In this document: one piece after another, positions 12,701 to 22,737 of the stretch | Layout of the letters: the number at the start of each line of letters is the position of its first letter | Position numbering within the stretch: the first letter of the stretch is position 1 | Assembly: GCA_036435485.1 (NCBI GenBank) | Contig: CM071599.1 | Coordinates: 209,783,178-209,847,177 of the forward strand | DNA length: 64,000 bases | Source of the DNA: Saposhnikovia divaricata | Taxonomy: Eukaryota; Streptophyta; Magnoliopsida; Apiales; Apiaceae | Reading direction: 5' to 3' | The notes under the pieces: model-generated | Told to the model about the DNA's origin: nothing | Databases searched by the model: none | The model's input: only the letters and a program-made list of their open reading frames with translations | Position numbers and translations under genes: made by a program

Positions 12701-13122
12701 ACCTCATCCTGATTTGCTGAATCCATATCTGCAACAAAAAGATCTGCCTTTCGAACTCCTCTTAAAGCTAGTGAGCCTTCCTTGATGTGAGTGATTGAGA
12801 CACCTTTCTTGTTGAAGACAATTTCGTAACCTTTGTCACAGAATTGACTTATACTCAACAGATTGTGCTTTAGTCCCTCAACATAGGAAATATCTTCAAT
12901 GATGACATTGCCAGTTTTCAGTTTGCCATATCCCTTTGTCACACCTATGCTGTCATCTCCAAAGGTAACATAAGGGCCAGCCTTCATAACCAACTCTGTA
13001 AGCAGGGACTTGTTTCCAGTCATATGCCTCGATGCTCCACTGTCTAGCACCCATATAACTTTATTTCTATTCTGCTTAATGCCCTGCAATGACAGATTGA
13101 TTAGACATTCTTCGGAACCCAA
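9769..13122 (-). CDS. pol: Element A pol: protease-integrase-RT-RNase H
   Basis: An uninterrupted 1117-codon copia polyprotein. The aspartic protease active site DSGASRH is near residue 27. The integrase has an HHCC zinc region (WHKKLSHLNF ... CEACEMGK, ~155-200) and a catalytic core with DLFGP, SDNGTEF and PQQNGVVERKN. An acidic Ser-rich linker follows. The reverse transcriptase starts around WVFRNKLDENG, with the palm YVDD near residue 804. The C-terminal RNase H has TSTAEAEYIAAG and IFTKPLDE. All key residues look intact. The first codon given is TTG, not a true start. Pol lies in the -1 frame relative to gag and overlaps gag's end by 22 bases from that codon (about 57 bases of shared open frame), so it is probably made as a gag-pol fusion by frameshifting or from a spliced RNA. 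It is 97-99% colinear with the broken pol of B. Confidence 0.95.
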   Translation of the reverse strand: MGSEECLINLSLQGIKQNRNKVIWVLDSGASRHMTGNKSLLTELVMKAGPYVTFGDDSIGVTKGYGKLKTGNVIIEDISYVEGLKHNLLSISQFCDKGYEIVFNKKGVSITHIKEGSLALRGVRKADLFVADMDSANQDEVTCFYSKASDDESWLWHKKLSHLNFKTMNALARRELVRDLPQMEFAPKGLCEACEMGKSKRASHKSKEISSITEPLQLLHMDLFGPVNVLSLSRKRYALVIVDDFSKYTWVLFAMTKDEVPFLIIDHITQIENVSTLTVKTIRSDNGTEFKNAVLNDFCVSKGIRRQYSAPRTPQQNGVVERKNRTLVEAARTLLYDSKLPLYFWAEAVSTACYTQNRTLIIKDKEKTPCELMNNRRPTIKYFHVFGAKCYVLIDDENLGKFAAKAREGIFVGYSTDVVAAYRVFLVNDRKVTESYNVRFDDTKLSSISRDSSEPESLKFQNLDLEDLEDEPELVVPLNVPSVREEPESSEQANSTRSGETSSVPTGNNSGGVNSSSRTTVQGSSRVDSSSVGAGTNSGGVSENIQSSQHPNSESQAESSRQFPGERVWNRDHPFELIIGDPDAGVTTRRTARADMANISLYSGFLSKLEPKEIEEALGDADWVIAMQEELNQFERQKVWKLVPRPKNKSVIGARWVFRNKLDENGLVTRNKARLVAKGYSQREGIDYDETYAPVARLEAVRMFLAFAAHKNFKVFQMDVKSAFLNGELEEEVYLEQPPGFVDPEHADFVYLLFKSVYGLRQSPRRWYETLSLFLIENGFVRGVIDKTLFYKVVRNDLILVQVYVDDIIFGSSNERLCEKFAKLMQEKYEMSMMGELSFFLGLQISQRKDGIFICQSKYVRDLLKKYNLEDASAAKTPMATATKLDEDKSGKSVDITSYRGMIGSLLYLTASRPDIMFATCLCARFQADPRESHLVAVKRIFRYLKGTPNLGIWYPRDTGFNLIGYSDSDYAGCRIDRKSTSGACQFLGRRLVSWQSKKQHTVSTSTAEAEYIAAGSCVAQILWMRNQLKDYGMEHKKIPIMCDNTSAIAITNNPVDHSRTKHIDIRYHFIREHVEEGTVELHFVPTMQQIADIFTKPLDEVTFNRLVGELGMLNTS

Positions 13123-15554
13123 CTTTGATTGGGCCCGGCTTTTCGATAAGATCGAGAATCAACAGATTTAACAACAGGAGATGCACTTTTCTTCACATTA
13201 CTAGAGCTTTCGACTATCTCCTTTCCTTTCTCAGACTTGACAGATTTGTCAGTCTTAGGAGAAGGTTTGTCACTCCTAACTTTAGGAGGACTGACAGTCT
13301 TGGCTCTACCATACTTTTTCTTGATATTTGAACTAGCAACAGTATTTGAGCATGACTGGCTAGATGCATTCATTAAATGCACAAAAGTTTGCATGATATT
13401 AAAAGTGCATGGCATACAGTTAGGTTGACCACACTGTGCATGATTCTGATGCAGATTATTCATTGTATGTGTGGTAGGCATGGCATGTGCAACAGGAACA
13501 TTCATGTTAGCTTTGCATGCATAAGAAAGATGTTCAGTAGATTTACAATGATAACATGCTTTCTTTATTCGTTCAGCCTTAACCTCTTTTATGCCTTTTT
13601 CTTTCTTTCCTTGTTGTTTAACAGCCTTAGCTCCTAATCCCAGTCTAGATTCATCTCTAGGGAAATTGATTTTAACTTGTTTGATAGGAGTTACAGGTTG
13701 TTCTTTCTGGCGATCTTCCATCTCAATCTCATATCTAGCTATCAATTCAGTCTCTTCTTCTTCTATTCTAGGAACAAGATGTTTGTAAATAGGTTTGACA
13801 GCCGATTTAAGAATTCTAGGTGTTTCCTGTTTAAGGTCACTGGAACTAGGGTCAATAGGTCTCTTTCCTTCTTTCTTAGGAAGGTCAGAATAATCAAGCC
13901 CTATACCTACTCCAGTTATCTTCTTAAATGTGTCATTATCTACATACACTTTACTAGCAGCTAGTTTGTAAGCTTCGCATTTTGTTTCTAACTCAGCTAG
14001 ATTGTTCCTAAGACATGCTTCTACTTCTTCCTTAAGGACGAGCTTGTGTTCCAGAGATTTAATAAAGTCTCTTAGAGAAGTATCTACAGTGCAAGCAGCC
14101 TCTAGCTCTTCCACTTTTGCCTCAAGCATTCTGCATTTGGCAACAAGTGTTTTCTGTTCCTTTTGAGAAGAGTCTAGGCTTTTGCACAACATATAGATCT
14201 CTTCACTAAGAGCCCCGTTCTGTTCTTTATAATCATCAATAGACATTTCTACTTTAAGAGTCAGAACTGGTACCTCTGGTTCCTCTGATGTCTCAGCCAT
14301 GAGCGCAAAGTTCGCTACATGAGTAACATCTTCCTCATCTGAATCATCCCAAGCTCTTCCTTCTGTCACCAATAAAGCTCGTTTTCCATGTCTTTCCTTC
14401 AACAGTGCTTCATAGTTGCTTTTGAGAGCTTCAAATGTTTCTTTTGGATAAGTCTGTTTAGGCTTTTTGCAGTCCGAGGCAAAGTGTCCAGCTTCACCAC
14501 AATTGTAGCATTTGAATTTCATTTTGAAATCCAAAGGAGATTTGTAGCTGGTATTCTTGCCTTTTCCTTTGTAGCCTGACGAACTACCACCACCCTTAGC
14601 AGCCCGATAATAAGATGAAGATTTTCTCTGTGGTCGGTTGCTTTTTCTAAATCTCATGTTGCTGAACTTCCTTGCCATGTATGCCACGACACTATCGTCC
14701 ATGTTGTCCAGCTCTTCTTGGGTGTAGTAGTCATCATCACTGTCAGATGCGCACTCGTCATCATTATCAACTTGATGTGGTGCAAGTGATGATTTAGGCT
14801 TTGCTGCAACCATTGCCTTCTTAGACTCTTCCTCATCAGCAACTAATCCTGATGCACTTTCTTTTGACTTTGAATCATTGTCCCATGCTTGATCTTGAAG
14901 CGTTTCCAGCTCATAGGTCTTTAATATTCCATAATACTCTTCCAGAGAAGTTGTATGCAAATCTCTGGTTTCTCTGATTGCGTAGACCCTATGCTCAATG
15001 CTTTTTGGCTGGTTCCTCAGATATCTCGTATTTGTTTCAACCATGGGGAGAGTCACACCTCTCAGATTCAAATCCAATACCAACTGACTGAATCGTAGGT
15101 AGACATCTGTTATGCCTTCTCCTTTCCTTATTCTAAAGGTGTCATACTCCATCTTGAGTATGAGTGTTTTGTTGCTTCTGACCTCTGCAGATCTTTCCAT
15201 GACAACTTCTATCTTGTCCCAAATCTTCTTTGCTGTAGTCAGACCTTTGACTATGTTGAACATTTCATGATCAAGAGATTCCATCAAGGTTTGTCGTACG
15301 GCAGTATCCAAAGCTATTTGCTCTTTATCAGCATCCGAAAAGTCCGCTGCCTTTTTGGGCTCAGACCGAGGTGGTATAACCACTCCTCCTTCCGTATGTG
15401 AAGGAATAACTGCCATTGGGACAAATTTACCCTTGTCAAGGACTTCCAGATATTCAGGGTTAACAGTCTCTAGATATAGTCTCATTCTGAAAACCCATTC
15501 TTCATAGTGATCTTTGTTGAACATTGGGATCTTGAATGCATTTTTAGGAGCCAT
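13101..15554 (-). CDS. gag: Element A gag with two zinc knuckles
   Basis: Intact gag, about 817 codons. The track's upstream GTG is ignored; the first ATG is at 15552-15554, giving MAPKNAFKIPMF. The N-terminal ~240 residues match the copia gag/UBN2-type capsid region (YEEWVFRMRLYLE, TTAKKIWDKIEV, SLEEYYGILKTYE). An acidic Ser/Asp stretch and a basic Gly/Ser region precede a first CCHC knuckle, CYNCGEAGHFASDC (~355-368). A long coiled coil follows (~440-540), then a basic segment, and a second, variant CCHC knuckle CYHCKSTEHLSYAC (~673-686). A Lys/Ser-rich tail ends just after GPNQSWVPKN. The protein should coat the genomic RNA and assemble virus-like particles in the cytoplasm. Gag of this size with two knuckles and a coiled coil fits Sirevirus gag, which is longer than typical copia gag. 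Confidence 0.92.
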   Translation of the reverse strand: MAPKNAFKIPMFNKDHYEEWVFRMRLYLETVNPEYLEVLDKGKFVPMAVIPSHTEGGVVIPPRSEPKKAADFSDADKEQIALDTAVRQTLMESLDHEMFNIVKGLTTAKKIWDKIEVVMERSAEVRSNKTLILKMEYDTFRIRKGEGITDVYLRFSQLVLDLNLRGVTLPMVETNTRYLRNQPKSIEHRVYAIRETRDLHTTSLEEYYGILKTYELETLQDQAWDNDSKSKESASGLVADEEESKKAMVAAKPKSSLAPHQVDNDDECASDSDDDYYTQEELDNMDDSVVAYMARKFSNMRFRKSNRPQRKSSSYYRAAKGGGSSSGYKGKGKNTSYKSPLDFKMKFKCYNCGEAGHFASDCKKPKQTYPKETFEALKSNYEALLKERHGKRALLVTEGRAWDDSDEEDVTHVANFALMAETSEEPEVPVLTLKVEMSIDDYKEQNGALSEEIYMLCKSLDSSQKEQKTLVAKCRMLEAKVEELEAACTVDTSLRDFIKSLEHKLVLKEEVEACLRNNLAELETKCEAYKLAASKVYVDNDTFKKITGVGIGLDYSDLPKKEGKRPIDPSSSDLKQETPRILKSAVKPIYKHLVPRIEEEETELIARYEIEMEDRQKEQPVTPIKQVKINFPRDESRLGLGAKAVKQQGKKEKGIKEVKAERIKKACYHCKSTEHLSYACKANMNVPVAHAMPTTHTMNNLHQNHAQCGQPNCMPCTFNIMQTFVHLMNASSQSCSNTVASSNIKKKYGRAKTVSPPKVRSDKPSPKTDKSVKSEKGKEIVESSSNVKKSASPVVKSVDSRSYRKAGPNQSWVPKNV

Positions 15555-16244
15555 CTCAATTCTGGTCACTAAAAATTTCTAAGTACCCAAGACTAGGCTA
15601 TGTAGAATATTTATGTAGAACTTTTGCCTAAGTCGAAATTTCTCTAAGTAGAAATTTTGCTCAAGTCGAAATCACCAAGTAGAAATTGTCCAAGTCGAAA
15701 TTCTATGTAGAAATTCTCAAGTAGAAATTCTATGTAGAACTTTTTGCCTTAGAATAATTTTTCTGCAGATTTCTTTAAATATTGAATAAACAATATTATC
15801 ACTTTAACACTTTTTGACTTTGAATGCTTTACTCACCTAACCCACCTAACCCACATGCTAGGTACTGAGTATGTCTTTTACTTTCGGCCGAATAAAATAA
15901 ATCAACAAGTCCAAAAACCACCTTTTTATTCTTTTACTATTGAAAAGGAGATCAAAAAGTTGTTGGGTTGTATTCTTTGATAAGAACAGATGATGAACAC
16001 TCAAGAACACCAAATATGAACTAACCCAGATAAATTCACAAAAATTAATTAAAATACACCCAAGCTAAATAATCACACCTGGAGTATTTAAATAATTTTT
16101 TTCAGATGAGTTTTCACTACCAACGAATTAAAACACACTTTTCGAGAAAATGAAAAGTAGATCTGAAAAATGAAAACTCACGATTCTTCTACTCAACACA
16201 AGGATCTATGTTTTGTATGTTAAACATATAGCTCTGATACCAAT
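15555..16244 (-). promoter_or_regulatory. Element A 5' leader with primer binding site
   Basis: Next to the 5' LTR the minus strand reads TGGTATCAGAGC (16231-16242), the standard initiator-methionine tRNA primer site, two bases from the LTR end. The ~690-base leader up to the gag ATG contains a cluster of AAGTCGAAATT and AAGTAGAAATT words at 15600-15750. No upstream gene is seen. Confidence 0.9.
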
Positions 16245-17336
16245 TGTTAGGTCCAAACGTGTTGTAGAGGGGGGGTGAATACAACTTTTCGAATATGAGA
16301 GGCAATAAAAACGATGCAATAAATGAACACACAGATTCAAGGAATATATTTCTTTATATATAACTTGAAAGGGTTGCTACAACATTCATTACAAAGTATA
16401 ACAGAAGTTGAGAGAGAAGTGAATGATACTAAGCTCTGTGAATGCACTCTCTCTTTTTCTCTTGTGTTTTTCTCTAGAATTGCTCACTAACTAAAACATT
16501 ACACAAGTACTTCTATTTATACTACATGTAATCTATGTCCTGTAGTCTTCAAAGACTAAGATGTACGTGGCCCAATGATGTCCACATAATTCTTGCCTTA
16601 TCTTGAAAGCTTGGAAATCTGCCAATCAGAAGATGCCATGTGTCATGTTGAAGCTGCACCTAAGTAGAACTTCTACTTGAGAATTTCTACTTGGCTATCT
16701 CAAAATTCCTAAGTGGAACTTCTACTTGGCTATCTCGAAATTCCTAAGTAGAACTTCTACTTGAGAATTTCTACTTAGCCATCCAGAACATTTAGTACTT
16801 AGAAAATATTCTGGTCTTCAACTTGAAACTTCAATGCACATCTTGAACTTGTGATATCTTCATGTCTTCTTTATTCTTCAACAAACTCTTGAACATGGTT
16901 CTTTATTACTGACATAAACTTGCTATCAATGTCCTGACACTTGATGCACTGGTCTGGTTCATAAGTGACTAGTCTTGATAGTGTTTCTGCTTCTTGAATA
17001 AATTACCATATTCACTGAATAACTTGGCTTTCCAATATTTGCTTTCCTTCTTCTTCACTTGAAATCAATTAGTCTTGTTGATACTGATAGTTATGATCTT
17101 GATTCTTGATTTATCAAATCACTGAGGCATGAACAACTTTAACTTGAACTTCTCTCAATGATTTCTTCTTGGCTTGATCATAGTTAGCATGTTTAAATTG
17201 TATCAATTACCTTGTCTTCATTTAGTGTTGATTTCTTGTGACTTCCTGTTCTTGATTGTCTTCTGGTTAAGTATCTTTTCCTTTAGTTTGAGTTACATTA
17301 GTTATAGTGTTACAAGTTTATACACTCTACCTTTCA
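16245..17336 (-). repeat. Element A 5' LTR
   Basis: This is the 1092-bp upstream LTR in the element's sense, with a primer site on its left side and B's integrase coding sequence on its right. It is aligned base for base (offset 13800) with the LTR at 2445 and has two differences by eye. A minus-strand TATA-like TATAAATAG lies near 16511-16520 and should drive element transcription. Confidence 0.95.
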
Positions 17337-18544
17337 GCAAACTTGCCTAGATTTTCATCATCTATAAGTACATAGCATTTTGCTCCAAAGACATGAAAGT
17401 ATTTGTTTGTTGGTCTTCTGTTGTTCATTAATTCACATGGTGTCTTTTCTTTATCTTTTATGATCAAGGTTCTATTTTGAGTGTAACAAGCGGTACTCAC
17501 TACTTCGGCCCAGAAGTACAAAGGAAGTTTCGAATCATACAACAAAGTTCTTGCTGCTTCAACCAAAGTTCTATTCTTCCTTTCAACTACTCCATTTTGC
17601 TGTGGAGTTCTCGGGGTTGAATACTGACGACGTATTCCTTTAGATACACAGAAGTCATTTAGCACTGCGTCTTTGAATTCAGTGCCATTGTCTGATCTAA
17701 TCGTCTTCACAGTAAGTGTTGAAACATTCTCAATTTGAGTGATGTGATCAATGATTAAGAAAGGTACTTCGTCTTTCGTCATTGCGAACAATACCCATGT
17801 ATACTTGGAGAAGTCATCCACGATTACCAATGCATATCTTTTCCTAGACAAAGATAGGACATTCACTGGGCCAAACAAATCCATATGAAGAAGTTGTAGA
17901 GGCTCAGTAATACTAGAAATTTCTTTGCTTTTATGCGATGCTCGTTTCGACTTTCCCATTTCACAAGCTTCACAAAGTCCTTTCGGAGCGAACTCTATTT
18001 GAGGTAGATCTCTCACCAATTCTCGCCTCGCGAGAGCATTCATCGTTTTGAAGTTTAAGTGAGATAGCTTTTTGTGCCATAACCAGCTTTCATCATCCGA
18101 GGCTTTGCTGTAGAAACAGGTGACCTCATTCTGATTTGCTGAATCCATATCTGCAACAAAAAGATCTACCTTTCGAACTCCTCTCAAAGCTAGTGAGCCT
18201 TCCTTGATGTGAGTGATTGATACACCTTTCTTGTTGAAGACAATTTCGTAACCTTTGTCACAGAATTGACTGATACTCAACAGATTGTGCTTCAGTCCCT
18301 CAACATAGGAAATATCTTCTATGATGACATTGCCAGTTTTCAGTTTGCCATATCCCTTTGTCACACCTATGCTGTCATCTCCAAAGGTAACATAAGGGCC
18401 AGCCTTCATAACCAACTCTGTAAGCAGGGACTTGTTTCCAGTCATATGCCTCGATGCTCCACTGTCTAGCACCCATGTAACTTTATTTCTATTCTGCTTA
18501 ATACCCTGCAATGACAGATTGGTTAGACATTCTTCAGAACCCAA
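17337..18544 (-). pseudogene. Element B pol, N-terminal half (protease-integrase)
   Basis: This is the 5' half of B's pol gene, 405 codons with no internal stop. It encodes the protease site DSGASRH near residue 27, the integrase HHCC region and most of the catalytic core (DLFGP, SDNGTEF, PQQNGVVERKN). It stops where element A inserted. GCAAA at 17337-17341 is the right copy of the target duplication, and the gene continues at 2444. As in A, the pol frame is -1 relative to gag and begins without an ATG. Confidence 0.92.
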
Positions 18545-20980
18545 CTTTGATTGGGCCCGGCTTTTCGATAAGATCGAGAATCAACAGATTTAACAACAGG
18601 AGATGTACTTTTCTTAACATTACTAGAGCTTTCGACTTTCTCCTTTCCTTTCTCAGACTTGACAGATTTGTCAGTCTTAGGAGAAGGTTTGTCATTCCTA
18701 ACTTTAGGAGGACTGACAGTCTTGGCTCTCACATGCTTTTTCTTGATGTTTGAACTAGCAGCAGTATTTAAGCATGATTGGCTAGATGCATTCATTAAAT
18801 GCACAAAAGTTTGCATGATGTTAAAAGTGCATGGCATACAATTAGGTTGACCACACTGTGCATGATTCTGATGCAGATTATTCATTGTATGTGTGATAGG
18901 CATGGCATGTGTAGCAGGAACATTCATGTTTGCTTTGCATGCATACGAAAGATGTTCAGTAGATTTACAGTGATAACATGCTTTCTTTATTCGTTCAGCC
19001 TTAACCTCTTTTATGCCTTTTTCTTTCTTTCTTTCCTTGTTGTTTAACAGCCTTAGCTCCTAATCCCAGTCTAGATTCATCTCTAGGGAAATTGATTTTA
19101 ACTTGTTTGATAGGAGTTATAGGTTGTTCTTTCTGGCGATCTTCCATCTCAATCTCATATCTAGCTATCAATTCAGTCTCTTCTTCTTCTATTCTAGGAA
19201 CAAGATGTTTGTAGATAGGTTTGACAGCCGATTTAAGAATTCTAGGTGTTTCCTTTTTAAGGTCACTGGAACTAGGGTCAATAGGTCTTTTTCCTTCTTT
19301 CTTAGGAAGGTCAGAATAATCAAGTCCTATACCTACTCCAGTTATCTTCTTAAATGTGTCATTATCTACATACACTTTACTAGCAGCTAGTTTGTAAGCT
19401 TCGCATTTAGTTTCTAACTCAGCTAGTTTGTCCCTAAGACATGCTTCTACTTCTTCCTTAAGGACGAGCTTGTGCTCCAGAGATTTAATAAAGTCTATTA
19501 GGGAAGTATCTACAGTGCAAGCAGCCTCCAGCTCTTCCACTTTTGCCTTAAGCATTCTGCTTTTGGCAACAAGTGTTTTCTGTTCCTTTTGAGAAGAGTC
19601 TAGGCTTTTGCACAACATATAGATCTCTTCACTAAGGGCCCCGTTCTGTTCCTTATAATCATTAATGGACATTTCTACTTTAAGGGTTAGAACTGGTACC
19701 TCTAGTTCCTCTGATGTCTCAGCCATGAGGGCAAAGTTTGCTACATGAGTAACATCTTCCTCATCTGAATCATCCCAAGCTCTTCCTTCTGTCACCAATA
19801 AAGCTCGTTTTCCATGTCTTTCCTTCACCAGCGATTCATACTTGCTTTTGAGGGCTTCATATGTCTCTTTTGGTTAAGTCTGTTTAGGCTTTTTGCAGTC
19901 CGGGGCAAAATGTCCAGCTTCACCACAGTTATAGCATTTGAACTTCATTTTGAAATCCAAAGGAGATTTGTAGCTGGTATTCTTGCCTTTTCCTTTGTAG
20001 CCTGACGAACTACCACCACCCTTAGCAGCCCGATAGTAAGATGAAGAATTTCTCTGTGGTCGGTTGCTCTTTCTGAATCTCATATTGCTGAACTTCCTTG
20101 CTATGTATGCCACGACACTATCGTCCATGTTGTCCAGCTCTTCTTGGGTGTAGTAGTCATCATCACTGTTAGATGTGCACTCGTCATCATTATCAACTTG
20201 ATGTGGTGCAAGTGATGATTTAGGCTTTGCTGCAACCATTGCCTTCTTAGACTCTTCCTCATCAGCAACTAATCCTGATGCAGTTTCTTTTCCTTTTGAA
20301 TCATTGTCCCATGCTTGATCTTGAAGTGTTTCCAGCTCATAGGTCTTTAATATTCCATAATACTCTTCCAGAGAAGTTGTATGCAAATCTCTGGTTTCTC
20401 TTATTGCGTAGACCCTATGTTCAATGCTTTTTGGCTGGTTCCTCAGATATCTCGTATTAGTCTCAACCATGGGGAGAGTTACACCTCTCAGATTCAAATC
20501 CAATACCAACTGACTGAATCGTAGATAGACGTCTGTTATGCCTTCTCCTTTCCTTATTCTAAAGGTGTCATACTCCATCTTGAGTATGAGTGTCTTGTTA
20601 CTTCTAACCTCTGCAGATCCTTCCATGACAACTTCTATCTTGTCCCAAATCTTCTTTGCTGTAGTCAGACCTTTGACTATGTTGAACATTTCATGATCAA
20701 GAGATTCCATCAAGGTTTGTCGTATGGCAGTATCATAAGCTATTTGTTCCTTGTCAGCATCCGAAAACTCCGAGGCCTTTTTAGGCTCAGACCGAGATGC
20801 TATAACCACCCCTCCTTCCGTATGCGCAGGAATAACCACCATTGGAACAAATTTACCCTTGTCAAGGACTTTCAGATATTCAGGGTTAACAGTCTCTAGA
20901 TATAGTCTCATTCTGAAAACCCATTCTTCATAGTGATCTCGGTTGAACATTGGGATCTTGAATGCATTTTTAGGAGCCAT
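18523..20980 (-). pseudogene. Element B gag, broken
   Basis: This is B's gag, colinear with A's. The ATG is at 20978-20980. The N-terminal capsid region and first CCHC knuckle (CYNCGEAGHFAPDC) are intact. A tyrosine codon just after the knuckle is a stop (near 19874). A 4-base TTTC duplication near 19025-19035 shifts the frame in the basic segment. The frame then continues to 18523 with the Lys/Ser tail. The second knuckle (CYHCKSTEHLSYAC, ~18960) lies in the shifted part. The protein cannot be made in full. Confidence 0.9.
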
Positions 20981-21681
20981 TTCAATTCTGGTCACTAAAA
21001 GTTTCTAAGTACCCAAGACTAGGCTATGTAGAATATATATGTAGAACTTTTGCCTAAGTCGAAATTTCTCTAAGTCGAAATTTTGCTCAAGTCGAAATTC
21101 ACCAAGTAGAAATTGTCCAAGTCGAAATTCTATGTAGAAATTCTCAAGTAGAAATTCTATGTAGAACTTTTGTCCTTAGAATAATTTTTCTGCAGATTAC
21201 TTTAATATTGAATAAACAATATTATCTCTTTAACACCTTTTGACTTTTGATGCTTTACTCACCTAACCCACCTAACACACGTGCTAGGTACTGAGTATGT
21301 CTTATTTCACTTTCGGCCGTGAATAATGCAAATCACAAAGTCCAAAAACACCTTTTTATTCTTTTACTATTTTTCTGTTTGAAAAGGAGATCAAAAAGTT
21401 GTTGGGTTGTCTTCTTTGATAAGAACAGATGATGAACACTCAAGAACACCAAATATGAAAGTACCCAGATTAATTCACAAAAATTAATTAAAATACATCC
21501 AAGCTAAATAATCACACCTGGAGTATTTAAATAATTTTTCGGATGAGTTTTCACTACAAACGAATTAAAGCTCACTTTTCGAGAAAATGAAAAGTAGATC
21601 TAGAAAATGAAAACTCACGATTCTTCTACCAAACACAAGGATCTATGTTTTGTATGTTAAACATAAAGCTCTGATACCAAT
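20981..21681 (-). promoter_or_regulatory. Element B leader and primer binding site
   Basis: The leader is homologous to 15555-16244. It has the tRNA-iMet primer site (minus-strand TGGTATCAGAGC, 21668-21679) and the same cluster of AAGTCGAAATT/AAGTAGAAATT words at 21040-21170. Confidence 0.88.
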
Positions 21682-22737
21682 TGTTAGGTCCAAATGTGTT
21701 GTAGAGGGGGGGTGAATACAACTTTTCGAATATGAGAAGCAATAAATACGATGCAATAAACGAACACACAGATTCAAGGAATATATGTCTTATATATAAC
21801 TTGAAAGGGTTGCTACAACATTCATTACAAAGTATGACAGAAGTTCAGAGAGAAGTGAATGATACTAAGCTCTGTGAATGCACTCTCTCTCTCTTTTTCT
21901 TGTGTTTCTCTCAAATATTGCTCTCTCACTAAAACATTACACAAGTACTTCTATTTATACTACATGTAATCTATGTCTTGTAGTCTTCAAAGACTAAGAT
22001 ATACGTGGCCCAATGATGTCCACATAAATCTTGCCTTATCTTGAAAGCTTGGAAATCTGCCAATCAAAAGATGCCATGTGTCATGTTGAAGCTGCACTCT
22101 AAGTAGAACTTCTACTTTAGAATTTCTACTTAGCCATCTCGAATTTCTAAGTAGAACTTCTACTTAGAAACTTCTACTTGGTCATCTAGAATATTTAGTA
22201 CTTAGAAAATATTCTGGTCTTCAACTTGAAACTTCAATGCACATCTTAAACTTGTGATATCTTCATGTCTTCTTTATTCTTCACCAAGCTCTTGAATATG
22301 GATCTTTATTACTGACATAAACTTGCTATCAATGTCCTGACACTTGATGCACTGGTCTGGTTCATAAGTGACTAGTCTTGATAGTGTTTTTGCTTCTTGA
22401 ATAAATGACCATATCCAATTAGTAATGTGGCTTTCCAATATTTGCTTTCCTTCTTGTTCACTTGAAATCAATTGGTCTTATTGATACTGATAGTTATGAT
22501 CTTGATTCTTGGCTTTTCAAATCACTGAGGCATGAACAACTTTGACTTGAACTTCTCTCAATGATTTCTTCTTGGTTTGATCATAGTTAACATGTTGAAT
22601 TGTATCAATTACCTTGTCTTCATTTAGTGTTGATTTCTTGTGACTTCTTGTTCTTGATTGTCTTCTGGTTAAGTATCTTTTCCTTTAGTTGAGTTACATT
22701 AGTTATAGTGTTACAAGTTTACACACTCTGCCTTTCA
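21682..22737 (-). repeat. Element B 5' LTR
   Basis: This 1056-bp LTR is homologous to both LTRs of element A and has the same TGTTAG and TTTCA ends. It is 36 bp shorter, mostly because the internal TTCTACTTGGCTATCTCGAAA unit is present in fewer copies (22105-22190). Several substitutions and small indels separate it from A's LTRs. Its right end abuts gag of element C. Confidence 0.92.

Larger units (their letters stand above)
2445..17336 (-). mobile_element. Element A: full-length young Sirevirus-like copia
   Basis: This is a complete 14,892-bp Ty1/copia retrotransposon on the minus strand. LTRs at 2445-3536 and 16245-17336 are both 1092 bp and differ at two positions by eye (2902/16702 and 3529/17329, both G/A transitions). 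Both start TGTTAG and end TTTCA on the plus strand. The target duplication GCAAA is at 2440-2444 and 17337-17341. The order in the sense direction is 5' LTR, primer site, leader, gag, pol (PR-IN-RT-RH), a 1.9-kb spacer rich in palindromic repeats, a 1336-codon third ORF, polypurine tract and 3' LTR. Copia domain order plus an extra long downstream ORF fits the Sirevirus (SIRE/Maximus) group. The near-identical LTRs imply recent insertion. It lies inside pol of its own relative, element B. Confidence 0.95.
1..22737 (-). mobile_element. Element B: Sirevirus-like copia, interrupted by element A
   Basis: Element B reads on the minus strand. Its 5' LTR is at 21682-22737, the primer site and leader follow to the left, then gag (18523-20980) and the first part of pol (17337-18544). 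Pol resumes at 294-2444 after the 14.9-kb insertion of element A. Its 3' LTR and any third ORF lie left of position 1. B is the same family as A, with colinear proteins differing by scattered substitutions, but it carries several stops and a frameshift, so it is an older, dead copy. Its right LTR ends directly against gag of element C, so B inserted into C. The base pairs just after it (AGTAC, 22738-22742) are the expected target duplication, but the partner copy is outside the window. Confidence 0.88.

Noticed and set aside
13100..13180. Classical -1 ribosomal slip site at the gag-pol overlap
   Set aside because: No heptamer of the X XXY YYZ type is in phase with gag in the overlap; left open as a question.
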